Part shown: positions 22,401 through 34,400 of the stretch, piece after piece
How positions within the stretch are numbered: position 1 is the first letter of the stretch
Layout: each line of letters begins with the position of its first letter
From: Oreohelix idahoensis
Taxonomy: Eukaryota > Mollusca > Gastropoda > Stylommatophora > Oreohelicidae
NCBI GenBank assembly: GCA_024509875.1
Contig: JAMPIV010016260.1
Coordinates: 268,001-332,000 of the forward strand
Direction: 5' to 3'
DNA: 64,000 nucleotides
Translations under genes and position numbers: made by a program
Notes under the pieces: model-generated
Seen by the model: the letters and a program-made list of their open reading frames with translations, nothing else
Told to the model about the DNA's origin: nothing
Databases searched by the model: none

Positions 22401-22529
22401 ATAAGATCTACTGGTGATTTATCTTTTTTGGGTGGTCACATTTGAAGTTTCTAACCGTCGTTCGCTGACCACCGACGGCAACGATGACGTAGCTGGCTGT
22501 TCTTCCCAGGAGAAGTCTTTTTCACACTT

Positions 22530-22830
22530 CTTCGTTGTGGTTGTTATTATTGAAGCAACGGAGCATGGGCTCTCGCCCTTCAGCCCAATGCCATGTAGTG
22601 ATATCTGCATGTTTTCGCAAGTTGTTTTGTTTCTCCGTACAAGGTGTTCCACTTATCTGGCCTGGATGGAAGGAGCATTTTCCTAACATCATCGAGAACT
22701 GAGCACTCAAAGAAATCATGGTCAACAGTTTCGTAGGGGTTAGGTACAAACCTGGCACTCTGGAGTATGTTGTTGTTGGATTCTGTTCAAGCGATTGTTG
22801 AGTGATATATGTTGTGTTCTGAGCGCTAAA
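22530..22830 (-). mobile_element. LINE-G, C-terminal fragment of an I/Jockey-like LINE
   Basis: Minus strand reads QSARFVPNPYETVDHDFFEC, then SVLDDVRKMLLPSRPDKW and NTLYGETKQLAKTCRYHYMALG before a stop. The 'ETVDH..F.C..L...R' pattern followed by 'LYG..KQL.KTCR' is the usual tail of LINEs carrying an RNase H and a terminal Cys/His motif. Only the last ~70 residues remain. It is a different family from LINE-D. Confidence 0.6.
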
Positions 22831-22889
22831 AATGGTGCTCTGATCGCTCTGATCCCCCCAGACATGCAACTAATGGAATATGCCTTCAC

Positions 22890-23294
22890 ACTAGGTCAGA
22901 TGGCCGAATGTTTAATCTCGCAAGGCTGAAGGCAAAAACAAAAATCAGAAGGGTCACTATAAGAGATATGTTATTCGCAGATGACGCTGCAGTCGTCACT
23001 CAAAGCCAGCACAAGCTTCAGAGTTTGATGAATCGCTTCACCCAAGCATGCAAGGACTTTGGACTCACAATAAGTCTAAAGAAAACAAATGTACTAAGTC
23101 AGGATGTAGCACCAGTTATCACTATCGATAACTATGAATTGGCAGTGGTGCACCACTTCACATACATAGGGTTTACCATCAATGACAAACTCTCTCTGGA
23201 CACAGAAATTGACAGCCGCATTGGTAAAGCTGCGGCTACATTTGCCCGCCTCACAACACGTGTTTGGGGAAACTCCAAACTCACAACGAAGACC
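22890..23294 (+). pseudogene. LINE-E1 reverse transcriptase fragment
   Basis: Reads from HTRSDGRMFNLA through the catalytic FADD box (MLFADDAAVV) and the thumb (GKAAATFARLTTRVWGNSKL) until TKT, where SINE-F1 interrupts it. In the intact family this region continues into a thumb segment with YNACVTNTLLYGSETW, visible in LINE-E2. The fragment lacks the fingers and the endonuclease. Wording is typical of RTE-clade enzymes that nick target DNA and prime cDNA synthesis from the nick. Confidence 0.85.
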
Positions 23295-23603
23295 TTCTTC
23301 TTCTTCTTCTTCGTTCGTCCTGAAAAGGACGGTGGTTGCGTTGTGTCTGTTTGCGCCTAAGCTGTGATATCTGCACCTTTCGGTCGACACATCCGACTTC
23401 TGCACGGCATTTTTTAAGGACCGGGTTTGCCTTCCCATTTCGATCCATGCTCGCTCAGCCAGCCTGCACTGCTGCAGACTGTTTCCAGGACCACCACATG
23501 GAGGTGGAGCACGGTCTTGACCAGCTCTGGTTCGCTGGTCCTGACGCAGGCAGTCAAGCTATGAGTCGCTGACTGCATTCACTATTGCTGCATCTTGGGG
23601 TCC
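23295..23603 (-). mobile_element. SINE-F copy 1 with 13-bp target duplication
   Basis: 309-bp element, (GAA)n tail at its minus-strand 3' end (plus strand cttcttcttcttc at 23295). Target duplication cacaacgaagacc at 23282-23294 and 23604-23616. A perfect hairpin, cgtcctgaaaaggacg (23316-23331), lies just inside the tail. Two other copies at 35014 and 55549. No open frame; a convincing tRNA promoter is not visible (tggctgagcgagc is A-box-like but there is no properly spaced B-box). Confidence 0.88.
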
Positions 23604-23919
23604 CACAACGAAGACCAAAGCTGCGGTAAAGAACAGTTGGGCGACCGCAGCTTAGATTCAAAGATGTGTGGAAGAGAGATATGAGGGCACTGGACATAAA
23701 TCCAGCAACCTGGGAGGATGAAACTGCCGATATCTCCAAGTGGCGATGCTATCTACGGCGCCACCCCAGATTGGGTGGAAAGAAGCTCTCACAACAAGCA
23801 GGAGAAAACATCCAAATAAACATCAGAAAAATAAGCAGCTGGGGGCTGTCAACTCAGTAGCGCATTCCCATAGTTATGACTTCTTCTTCTTCTTCTCGTT
23901 CGCTGTTGTTTAGAAATGT

Positions 23920-24900
23920 CTACACAAGAAGTCCGGTTTTCTGGATGTATGTTGCTGTGGTTGAAAGTTCTTCAAGACTCCCAAACAGCTTTGTGTGGAT
24001 GTGCGTCTCTGTGGGCCAATGTTCAGTTCGCAATTGACTAAGCATGTGGCAGTCTTGCAGGATGTGTTCGGCTGTCTGTGCTGCCTGTCCACACGTACAT
24101 AGGGGTGATGGGACCAATCTCAGTCTGTATAAGTGACTGTTCAGTCTGTTGTGTCCTGTTCTCATACGGAACAGGATCACCTGTTTTGCTCGATCAAGAT
24201 ATTGATAGTTGTCTCTTTGTTGATCAATTTTCCTGATGGCCTTGATAAGGGTCTTCTTTTCCTGGAATGTGATTGTTTGTTCTTTTTGTTCCTGTGTTGC
24301 TCCCTCTTTTGCTAACATATCTGCTCTCTCATTTCCTGGTATGCCACAGTGTGATGGTATCCACTGTAGCACTACCCTTCTTTTGATATTTACTTCGCAT
24401 AGGACTTTGTTTAATTCTGGCAGTTTATCACTGTTGAGGGCTTGCAGAACTGACATTGCATCGGTAAGGAATACAACCTGCTGACATTGGCTTATTGTGT
24501 TATTTATTATTCCTGCAGCAATGCTTATGGCCTGTACTTCAGCAGCATAGTTTGAACAGAATATTCCAGTAGGTGAACAGGTGGATTCATTTTCTTTGTC
24601 TGGATAGACCACATAAACTCCTGCGCCTCCGTTCTTCACTGCTCTGGTTGCAGATCCATCAGTATATACTTGGATCCATGCTTCTCTGGGGTATAGTTCT
24701 TCAATCATGTCACATGCTGCTATTTTCCTTTGGAGAGTATTTAGCTCTCCCATGGGGCAGGTGGTAGTTATGGAGGTCTTAATACTGAAATTTTGATGTT
24801 GTTCCCATGGGGCTGGGAGGAGTGTGGGCGTTATTTCCTTAGTGATGTCTGGTAGTTCATCCTTGTATGTTCTAATTAGTTTTTTTGGACCGATGCACAA
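23920..24900 (-). pseudogene. LINE-D1 RNase H and C-terminal Cys/His domain
   Basis: RNase H with all four acidic residues: VYTDGSATRAVKNGG (Asp), YAAEVQAI (Glu), VFLTDAMSVLQAL (Asp) and IPSHCGIPGNERADMLAK (final Asp). Then RTGHNRLNSHLYR and the terminal LCTCGQAAQTAEHILQDC block. RNase H removes the RNA strand after first-strand synthesis. The frame runs to the natural stop (KTGLLV) 40 bp from the (GAA)n tail. Confidence 0.92.
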
Positions 24901-25342
24901 AACTGCTTCTCTTCAACCTCCCACTGGCTAAATCTCCAAATCTAGTTTTCATTGGATGTGCGGGCATGTTCTTGTACTTTTCTGCTTGGATCAGGGTCTT
25001 AGTGTCTCGTCTGTATAATAAAGGTGGAATGCCTGTGATTTTTTCCATTTCATTTATTGGTGTGGTCTTCATGGCACCCGTGATCAACCTAAGCGCTTGA
25101 TTTTGTACTTTATCTAAGGCTTGTAGGTGTGATTTGGCTGCTGTAGACCATGCTGCTGATCCGTACTCTAATATAGGTCTTATTGCACCTGTATACACTT
25201 TCTTTAGTGTTGTTTCGTTAGCTCCCCAACTTGATCCAGCTATTTTCCTCAGTATGGAAAGTTTTCTTCTCGCTTTAGCCTCTGTTCTCTCGATGTGGTG
25301 CCTCCATGTCATTCTCTTATCTAATGTAATGCCCAAGTACAC
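24872..25342 (-). pseudogene. LINE-D1 RT thumb / connection segment
   Basis: YLGITLDKRMTWRHHIERTEAKARRKL, GAIRPILEYGSAAW and KVQNQALRLITGAMKTTP are the usual post-catalytic segments of I/Jockey-type RTs. Separated from the main RT frame by one shift and from RNase H by another near 24885 (a run of A after RSKK). Confidence 0.9.
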
Positions 25343-25349
25343 CGGTTCC

Positions 25350-27770
25350 TCATCTGTTTGGACATGTATATTTCCAAGTCGTATCTCTCCTGCTTTGTCT
25401 TTGTTGGAGAGCGTGAAAAGTGTTGTTGATGATTTTTTCAGCGTTGATCTGCACCATCCATTTCTCTGCCCATGCTGCTATGTTGTCTGCTGCCCTTTGT
25501 ATTCGCTTATTAGCGATAGTTAGATGTTCTTCTACACACCACACCACCAAGTCGTCAGCGTATAGGGCAGCTCTCACACCTTGTGGCAGATCGTGGATGA
25601 GGTCATTGATGAATACAAGGAACAGGGTGGGAGACAATACTGAGCCTTGAGGAACTCCATGTTTTAGGAGGATTTTCTTGCTGTTGTGACCTTCCATAGT
25701 GACTCTTGCTTTCCGATTGTGTAGGAACGACTGGATCCATTTTCTCATATTACCCTTGATTCCGTTCCTTTGCAGTTTTACTATTAACCCGTCTTTCCAT
25801 ACTTTGTCAAAAGCTTTTTGGAGATCTATCCATAGGGTAAAGACTTTTCTCTTTTCTTGGAAGGCATCTTCAACGATCTGTGACAGGTATGTGATTTGGT
25901 CTTCTGTGCTGCTGCACTCTCTAAACCGTGCTTGTTCTGGCACTAAAATTTTCTCGGATTCCAAGTACCATTTCAATCTTCTGTTGATCATCCTCTCCAT
26001 TGTCTTACATACACAGCTTGTTAGGCTTATTGGTCTGTAGCTGGTGGCCTTCCTGTTGTCTTTTCCTTTCTTTATGATGGGACACATGAGCGCCTCTCTC
26101 CATATCTGTGGCACACTGCCTGTCATCCAACTGTAGTTGTATATTTGCAACAGTTTGCTCATTGCTGTATATCCTAGGTGTTTTAGCATTTCGTTGGTTA
26201 TACCATCCGGGCCTGGTGATTTCCTGTCTTTAAGTTTCCACACGGCTGTTTTTAACTCGTCCATATTGAAAGGTTTGGACATAACGTCCGGACTGTTTCC
26301 ATTAGTTCTAGTGTGGATTATTTCTTGACGAATGTCTCGTTGTCTGCGTAAATTGACGGAGATGTTACTTTCATTTCTGTAGGATTCCGCAAATATGTCT
26401 GCTGCTTGTTTGCCGGTATATAGTTTCCCTGCATCGTCTAGTGTAATGGTTTGTCGTTGAGAATTGTTATCGTCATTCAATTGTTTAGTGAGTTTCCACA
26501 ACTTTCTCCCTTCCTTTTCAAGGTTTAGTTTATATGTTTTTTCCCTCCAGCTTCTCCTCTGGGCTTCTAGCTTTCCTTTAATGAATTTTGCTTTTGCCTT
26601 TTGTAGCATGATATGGTTCTGTTGGGATGGTTGTACCTCTGCAGTGTGCCTTGCTTCATTCATATCTTCATGTAGGTTTTGTAGTGTGTTGGACCAATAT
26701 GGTACATAGTTCTTCCTCGCTCCTCTCGGTATTGTCTCCTTTGCTGCCTTGAGTACTCCATTATTAAAATCCCAGATGACTCTGTTAATGTCTCTGTCTA
26801 GTACCTTAATATCTTTTGTAAGCAGATTTGCTCTGTGTTGATAAATGGACCAATTTGCTTTTTTATAATTCCATCTTGGCTGACTTGGACTTGTATTAAT
26901 TGTTCTATTAATTTTGATGAATACAGGACGATGATCACTTCCACCGAGTTGTTCTCCTATTTCCCTTTCCACTATCCCAGCCAAATCAGGTGTGCAGAAT
27001 GCCAGGTCTGGAGTAGAGGTGCTATGCCATCTTCTGGAGTAAAAGGTTGGAGGATCATTAGGGTTGTTTAGAAGGGTTAGGTTATTGTCGTCTTGCCAGT
27101 TTTCTATCTCTTCGCCCCTTCTATCTAGCTGGTTGTATCCCCAGCTTTGGGAATGGCTGTTGAAGTCTCCCACCGCTATGAAGTTGCCAATGGGGACATC
27201 TATGCTAGTCATGTTCAGTGGTATGTCATTGGGGCAGTAGAAGTTTAGGAGATCCAGTTCCAGAGTGTTATGTTTTAGATGGATTACTTGGTATTCTGCA
27301 CCTTCTTTATATGTCTTGGATTCTATAGCGTTGAGGTTATTCCTTATCAGTGTTAGTATGCCACCCTTCTTCCGATCTTTTCTGTCAACTCTGAAGCATT
27401 GATAGCCCCGTATCTTAAAATGTTTTCCTTCCTGTAGGTGAGTTTCTTGTATGCAGCATATGCTAATTTCTTTCCGAAATAGGGTATTCTCTAGTTCAGT
27501 CTTTTTGTTGTTGACTCCCTCTGCATTCCAATGCATGACATTCAGAGGGGCCGTCGTCTTATCTGGTTGGCCAGTTACTTTCTCCTTCCGCCTCCTGGCT
27601 CCATTTGGCGGACTAAGGAGACCTCCAGTAGCTGAGGGTGGATTCTGTCGAGGCTCAGAATCCGGCACTGCTCCTGCCTGGAGGGACTTCACAGGGCGAG
27701 CACCATAACGATAATTTTTTGACATCTGTTGTGTAGACATATTAAACCAAAGCGGGTTGCATGGTACCAT
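25350..27770 (-). pseudogene. LINE-D1 endonuclease-reverse transcriptase
   Basis: An 806-codon frame, the longest in the window. Residues ~75-300: apurinic-type endonuclease with NVMHWNAEGV, CIQETHL (metal-binding Glu), VGDFNSHS, STPDLAF and GGSDHRPVFI (catalytic SDH). Residues ~480-790: RT with KDRKSPGPDGITNEMLK, YRPISLTSCVCKTMERM, LWIDLQKAFDKV (first catalytic Asp), HGVPQGSVLSPTLF and RAALYADDLVVW (catalytic YADD). The last ~30 residues after NAEKI are out of frame; RT continues at 25342 in another frame. The methionine at 27770 is the first in frame, preceded by a GC-rich stretch. Confidence 0.93.
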
Positions 27771-28204
27771 GGTTGCTGGTGCGCCTCCTGGCCTGGTACA
27801 TCTGACTTCAGCACCTGTTTCTTAAGGCAGAGTGTGCTCATGCCTCCCCCTCTGGCTGGGGGATTTGATTTTGCCTTTACCTCGTTTGCTGTCCCATCTT
27901 GCCTCCCGCTGGGGTTGATACCCAACCTTCGGCAAGATTACTGGGTATAACGGGGTCCACCACGAGTAGGTGAGGTAGACTTGGGCAGGAGAGGCTAAGA
28001 GACATGTTGAGTCTTGTATTGCGCATCACTGCCCCATTTGGACCCCATAGTTATGACTGAAGGAGCTATTATTATTATTATGATTCCTCTCTGTAAGATG
28101 GCCGATGTTGTCTTTAGGATCAGGACCGGCCATATGTCTGTAAATCTCTCCCACGGTGTTTCTCGACGCCCATCTATTCAGCTAAGTTTCTTTGTTTGTT
28201 GTTC

Positions 28205-28790
28205 GAATGAGGGATTTAGCTGTTTGGAGAGTCATCATGCTAGTAGATAGATACTATTAGTCATTTACAGGACTTAATATTTACCAACTCTTAGTATTTA
28301 CGTTTTCAGGGCTACTTCATGCTAGCTAATAGAAGATTAGTTTTTATCAATATTATACGGGAGCCGCGCTGGTGTAATGGCTTCGGTGTTGTACTGGCGA
28401 CCAGGTGTTCATGGTTCAAACCCGGGCGTCGGCGTTTGATGAAATGTTTACGGCCAGAAATTTGACTGAATAGCCTGAACGGCTCCTGTGATAAACCCTC
28501 TGTGGATGGGAAGGAGCGAAGCTCCTGACCGGGTTGGAAGGAAAGTCCTCAGGTTCCCCAGCCTCGCAATGACATGTCATTGGGCCGAAGGGCTGAAAGC
28601 CCAAGTGCTGCTGGTTAAGGAAAAAAAAAAAAAAAAATCAATATTATACTTCTGTTAACAGAGTTCACATATTTGTGAATAGCTCTTTCGCTCTGATATA
28701 ACAGACTGACTTAAATCTAGGTTTAAATAAACGTGCCCCACTACAAGAAGGCAAAATCCCTAATGAAAACAAACGTCTATTGGCGTTGCA
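28205..28790 (-). repeat. Family I repeat, copy 4, split by SINE-V
   Basis: Minus strand: ggggcacgtttatttaaacctaga...ctgttatatcagagcgaaag...gtgaactctgttaacag, then (after SINE-V) ctagcatgaagtagccctgaaaac and taagtcctgtaaatgac. The hairpin motifs are decayed here. Confidence 0.7.
28359..28636 (+). mobile_element. SINE-V: tRNA-derived SINE with poly(A) tail and 13-bp target duplication
   Basis: Head with pol III promoter: A-box tggtgtaatggc (28370-28381) and perfect B-box ggttcaaaccc (28413-28423), 32 bp apart. A ~190-bp body follows (…ctcctgaccgggttggaagg…), then A18 (28619-28636). Target duplication atcaatattatac at 28346-28358 and 28637-28649. A poly(A) tail implies mobilisation by a poly(A)-recognising LINE, unlike SINE-F. 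Single copy in this window, apparently young. Confidence 0.92.
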
Positions 28791-29241
28791 TCTTGACAAG
28801 CCGTCTCTGTCATTAATTTAGACACCTAGGCAGCTAATCCAATAAGTACACTCTCTGTAACTTGAGAGTGTTCAATTACAAATAGTCAAACAGGAAAAAA
28901 AGATGTTCACACCGAGGATTGTCCAGCGAAAGATTAGGGTCCAATTATCACTTTTGGGATTACCGGAGAACAATTAATACCCGGAACAAATATTTACACA
29001 AGCACAGGTTGTCACTGATTGAAACGCCACCCGCGGACAATCGAACTTTCGGTAACATCTACTTAACTATTAGGAGTGCCTTCCACATCTCAGTTTCTTT
29101 TATTAAACCCTATTAGGACAAGATGTCGCTGTGTTATTTGGCTTTCTTTGTGTGCTTATATTCTTTACCCACGTGGTTTAAGTGATTAAATATAGTTTGG
29201 GAAGGTGAACTCACCTTCTCGTAGCAATACTAAACGAAAAT
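28791..29241. other. No recognisable gene or repeat
   Basis: No motif on either strand; ends at the microsatellite. Confidence 0.45.
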
Positions 29242-29640
<399 letters not shown>

Positions 29641-30582
29641 ACTCTTGCTCAAACCCAACCGTAATAAATACCGGCGTTCCTCAGGGCTCTATTCTTGGGC
29701 CTCTACTTTTTGCCATATACATTAATGACCTTCCACTACACGTCGAGCACGCATCCTGTGACCTATTTGCTGATGACTGTACTATCTACACAAGTGATAC
29801 AAGTTGCAACACACTCGAACTATCGTTACAAAAAGATACAGACAATCCGATTAAGTGGAGCATCGGAAATCGCATGCTAATTAATATAATTAAAACAAAG
29901 TGCATGTTAATATCAACTAGACAAAAATTACAAAATTCTAAGAAAACAACACTTCAGATCTATATTGGTACCTCACCAATTGGAAACGTCAATGAACATA
30001 AAACTCTAGGAATAGTCGTTGACCAGCATCTAAATTGGAACTCACATGTTCATGCACTGACCAAGCAAACGGCACAGAAAGTTTACCAGTTAGCTAAAAT
30101 CAAACATTTCCTAGATGAAGATGCACGAAAATTGTTCTATATATCTCACATACAAACAAACCTTGACTATTGCTCCACAATCTGGGATGGTTGTTCTATG
30201 TCCAACACAAAAAAAACTCCATTCACTACAAAAGCGTACAGTGCGTCTAGTTTCTGACAACTGCCAAACACAGTGTGTAGATCTATATAAAGATCTCAAA
30301 ATACTGTTCAACAAAGCTAAATTTGTTCACAAAATCCTGTCACAGAATGCTCCAACATATCTGTGGCCAATGTTCAAATACAATGAAAGACGCAGTCAAC
30401 GCCTTAACAAAATACAAGTGCCCAAGCCTAGGCTTGACTTATTCAAGAAAAGCTTAGCTTACTCTGCTGCTCATCTTTGGAACTATCTTCCACATTATCT
30501 AAAACATAACAACCCCAGTCCCTATTCATACAATCGTAAACTTTTCGAATACTTTATGAGTTCTGATTATCTGCCCCCCTAA
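29641..30582 (+). pseudogene. LINE-C1 reverse transcriptase C-terminal half
   Basis: GVPQGSILGPLLFAIYINDL, CDLFADDCTIYTS (FADD catalytic pair), HKTLGIVVDQHLNWNSHVHAL and FYISHIQTNLDYCSTIWDG are in one frame to about 30215, where an extra A in a run of A (cacaaaaaaaactcc) shifts the frame. The rest (LQKRTVRLVSDNCQTQC ... FKKSLAYSAAHLWNYLPHYL, SSDYLPP, stop at 30582) continues in another frame. Relative to copy 2 a further 16 bp or so (PLRKRFL) is missing near 30305. Confidence 0.9.
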
Positions 30583-30903
30583 TGTGATTATTTTTCCGAA
30601 CAAATGGTATAATATCGAGTGTAGGTTTAATGATGATGTTAGTGCTTTTCAACATATTTTGTTTCATGGTAATACTTAGTTTGTACTTTTCAACATATTC
30701 TATTTCATGTTTATAATTAAATACTGTGAATGTGAGTATGCTATTATTTTACCTTTACAACGTTGAATTCCTTGAATTGATGGGTAAAATATATGTGAGA
30801 ATAAATGAAATCAGTATAAAAGACGAGAGAAAGGAAGGGCAGAATGTCAGACGGGCCTGTGAGCCCAATTCTCAACCCTTTGAAAATAAAGTTCGTTCGT
30901 TCG
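29641..30903 (+). mobile_element. LINE-C copy 1 (CR1-like), longest ladder member
   Basis: 5'-truncated within RT and beginning directly at the microsatellite. Coding part 29641-30582 followed by a ~300-bp 3' UTR and the 3' terminus ccctttgaaaataaag with a (GTTC)n tail at 30891. Same orientation as copies 2 and 3. RT wording (NTGVPQGSILGPLLFAIYIN, FADDCTIY) is CR1/L2/Rex1-like; the exact clade is not resolved. No RNase H. Confidence 0.9.
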
Positions 30904-30974
30904 TTCTCTCTTAGACAAACCTATGTTCCTATTTCTCAACACTTTGAAAACAAAGTTCGTTCGCTCTCTCGCTG

Positions 30975-31023
<49 letters not shown>
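30904..31023 (+). mobile_element. LINE-C tail-only copy followed by (TC)n
   Basis: 30911-30960 repeats only the last ~50 bp of LINE-C (agacaaacctatgttcc...caacactttgaaaacaaagttcgttcg), then (TC)n to 31023 where LINE-C2 starts. An extreme 5' truncation, or a slippage duplicate of the terminus. Confidence 0.8.
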
Positions 31024-31026
<3 letters not shown>

Positions 31027-31837
31027 GAGTGATACAAGTTGCAACACACTCGAACTATCGTTACAAAAAGATACAGACAATCTGATTAGGTGGAGCATCG
31101 GAAATCGCATGCTAATTAATATAATTAAAACAAAGTGCATGTTAATATCAACTAGACAAAAATTACAAAATTCAGAGAAAACAACACTTCAGATCTATAT
31201 TGGTACCTTACCAATTGAAAACGTTAATGAACATAAAACTCTAGGAATAGTCGTTGACCAGCATCTAAATTGGAACTCACATGTTCATGCACTGACCAAG
31301 CAAACGGCACAGAAAGTTTACCAGTTAGCTAAAATCAAACATTTCCTAGATGAAGATGCACGTAAATTGTTCTATATATCTCACATACAAACAAACCTGG
31401 ACTATTGCTCCACAATCTGGGATGGTTATTCTATGTCCAACACAAAAAGACTCCATTCACTACAAAAGCGTGCAGTGCGTCTAGTTTCTGACAACTGCCA
31501 AGCACAGTGTGTAGATCTATATAAAGATCTCAAAATACTGCCTCTAAGAAAGCGCTTTCTGTTCAACAAAGCTAAATTTGTTCACAAAATCCTGTCACAG
31601 AATGCTCCAACATATCTGTGGCCAATGTTCAAATACAGTGAAAGACGCAGTCAACGCCTTAACAAAATACAAGTGCCCAAGCCTAGGCTTGACTTATTCA
31701 AGAAAAGCTTAGCTTACTCTGCTGCTCATCTCTGGAACTATCTTCCACATTATCTGAAAGATAACAACCTCAGTCCCTATTCATTCAATCTTAAACTTTT
31801 TGATTACTTTATGAGTTCTGATTATCTGCCCCCCTAA
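31024..31837 (+). pseudogene. LINE-C2 reverse transcriptase C-terminal part
   Basis: One unbroken frame from TSDTSCNTLELSLQKDTDN to the natural stop after SSDYLPP. It begins just past the FADD box, so it lacks both catalytic aspartates and cannot be active. Thumb and C-terminal blocks (GIVVDQHLNWNSHV, LDYCSTIWDGYSMS, LPLRKRFLFNKAKFVHKI, AYSAAHLWNYLPHYL) are complete and give the best view of the family's C-terminus. Confidence 0.9.
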
Positions 31838-32201
31838 TGTGATTATTTTTCCGAACAAATGGTATAATATCGAATGCAGGTTTAATGATGATGATAGTGT
31901 TTTTCAACATATTTTGTTTCATGGTGATACTTAGTTTGTATTTTTCAACATACTTTATTTCATGTTTATAATTAGATACTGTGAATGTGAGTATGCTATT
32001 ATTTTACCTTTATAACGTTGAATTCCTTGAATTGATGGGTAAAATGTATGTGAGAATAAATGAAATCAGTATAAAAGATGAGAGAAAGGAAGGGCAGAAT
32101 GTCAGACGGGCCTGCGTGCCCAATTCTCAACCCTTTGAAAATAAAGTTCGTTCGTTCGTTCGTTCTCTCTCTCGCTTTCTCTCTCTCTTTCTCTCTCTCT
32201 C
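31024..32201 (+). mobile_element. LINE-C copy 2
   Basis: Starts inside RT about 70 codons downstream of where copy 1 starts, directly after the (TC)n stretch. Very similar to copy 1 throughout. 3' UTR and terminus as in copy 1, with tail (GTTC)5 passing into impure (TC)n at 32165-32201. Confidence 0.9.
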
Positions 32202-32262
32202 TTAGACGGGCCTAAGTTCCTTTCTCTCAACACTTTGAAAATAAAGTTCGTTCGCTCTCTTT
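32202..32262 (+). mobile_element. LINE-C tail-only copy 2
   Basis: Terminal ~55 bp of LINE-C (agacgggcctaagttcc...cactttgaaaataaagttcgttcg) between LINE-C2 and LINE-C3. Confidence 0.8.
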
Positions 32263-33145
<883 letters not shown>

Positions 33146-33744
33146 TCCGCCTATCTGTCTCTTTTTACTGTCTATCTTTCTTTCCTTTTAAGTCTGTCTG
33201 TCTGTTTTTCTATCTTTCTCTCTTTTTTTCTATCTGTCTGTCTTTCTTTCTTTCATATTCTCGCACCACATTTCTAGATGACCATTACATACTGAAAACA
33301 ATAGGATGTTTTCTGTGCCACAGAGGGCATCTCGCTTGTACCTCTGACATTGATTTGTTGATAGTTTGTTGCCCCGTTCAAACCCGACACGAGATCCATT
33401 GATTCTACAGAGGCATCTCCCAATTGGAAATTGACCTTGAGGTCTGAACTCTAGTGGGACGCTAAACTGACATTCACGTTGGTCATTTAATAGGGCACTT
33501 AATTTCACCCGGGGCAAGTGACAGTACCAATGGCATTGAGCATAAATACGAAGTACAACTGCTGAGGTAATTGCCGACGCCTCCATGCTCGCAGCATCAT
33601 TACGCCACCCGTATAGCTTAATTCAAATGTCAACACTGCAGATACCCACATCATCATCATACATAGAAAGGTCGACATGGGAAAGATCACAGTTTCGGAG
33701 GATCTGTTAGGAGTGGCGACGCCGTGCGCGTGATTTATAATTAA
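33146..33744. other. No recognisable gene
   Basis: Pyrimidine-rich decay of the microsatellite to about 33255, then unassigned sequence without motifs. Confidence 0.4.
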
Positions 33745-34400
33745 GATGAAGTAGAAAGTATGAGCGTTTCTCATATCTTGGTCATATAACAAGAAAAAAT
33801 GACAGATGTGAAATAGAAGCCAAAAAGAAATTAGGAATGGCAAAAGCTGTATTCAACAACCTGAGAAAAATACTAATATCTAAACAAATAACTCGTAAAA
33901 TAAAACTGAGAGTCATCAAGTGTTAAATGTGTTCTTCTTTGCTGTCTGATGTGGAAAAATAGATAATGAACAGTCAATTACAAGAAATGAGCCCCTTAAG
34001 ATGCCGATATATTTGGAAGAACAGGGCGCGTAGCATGGGAAGAAAAAAAACCGATAAAGAGGTCCTAGCAAAGCTAGGAATGAAAAGGGTTAAAAGTTAA
34101 ATTATTTTGGTCATTAAAAAGAAAAAAACATAATACTTACTGAAAACCATAATGGAAGGAAGAGTTGTAGCAGACGTGCAAGAGGAAGACAGTGCTTTAA
34201 GTGGGATAACATTAAGAGATGGACAGTGCTTTAAGTGGAAGGATAACATCAAGAGATGGACAGTGCTTTAAGTGGAAGGATAACATCAAGAGATGGACAG
34301 GCAGGAATCTACCAGAGTGAACCATCAATACAGGAAACAGAAGACGTGGGAGATCCATTGCAGTCGATCGTCGATGAGAAAATGGCAGGCTGGCAGCTGA
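33745..34400 (+). mobile_element. LINE-L copy 2, decayed
   Basis: Broken translation YERFSYLGHITRKNDRCEIEAKKKLGMAKAVFNNLRKIL, then ITRKIKLRVIKC, then SPLRCRYIWKNRARSMGRKKTD and KEVLAKLGMKR: the RT thumb and C-terminal region of the same type as LINE-L1 ('YLG..IT.DGRC..EI..RI..AK.AF'). Contains stops. A 37-38-bp segment (ggacagtgctttaagtgg...) is repeated about three times at 34190-34300. Confidence 0.65.

Larger units (their letters stand above)
23881..28043 (-). mobile_element. LINE-D copy 1 (I-type LINE with endonuclease, RT and RNase H), 4.16 kb
   Basis: Bounded by an exact 14-bp target duplication, cccatagttatgac, at 23867-23880 and 28044-28057, with a (GAA)n tail (plus ttcttcttcttc at 23881). 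Order on the minus strand: about 270 bp leader, endonuclease, RT, RNase H, terminal Cys/His block. The presence of RNase H downstream of RT places it with I-type rather than CR1- or RTE-type LINEs. No separate ORF1 with zinc knuckles is seen, so it either lacks one or is 5'-truncated within it. Two frameshifts (near 25350-25420 and 24880) make it inactive, but the motifs are well preserved, so it is relatively young. Confidence 0.93.
22870..28080 (+). mobile_element. LINE-E copy 1 (RTE-type), split by SINE-F1 and LINE-D1
   Basis: Exons of the same RT in order: 22870-23294 (GICLHTRSDGRMFNLARL; RDMLFADDAAVVTQSQHKL with FADD; ACKDFGLTISLKKTNVL; FTYIGFTIND; SRIGKAAATFARLTTRVWGN), then SINE-F1, then 23617-23880 (RFKDVWKRDMRALDINPATWEDET, the RTE C-terminal block). 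The 3' UTR resumes after LINE-D1 at 28058 and ends in an (ATT)n tail. Relative to LINE-E2 an internal stretch of about 290 bp after aaagctgcggta is deleted. 5'-truncated near 22870. Confidence 0.88.
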
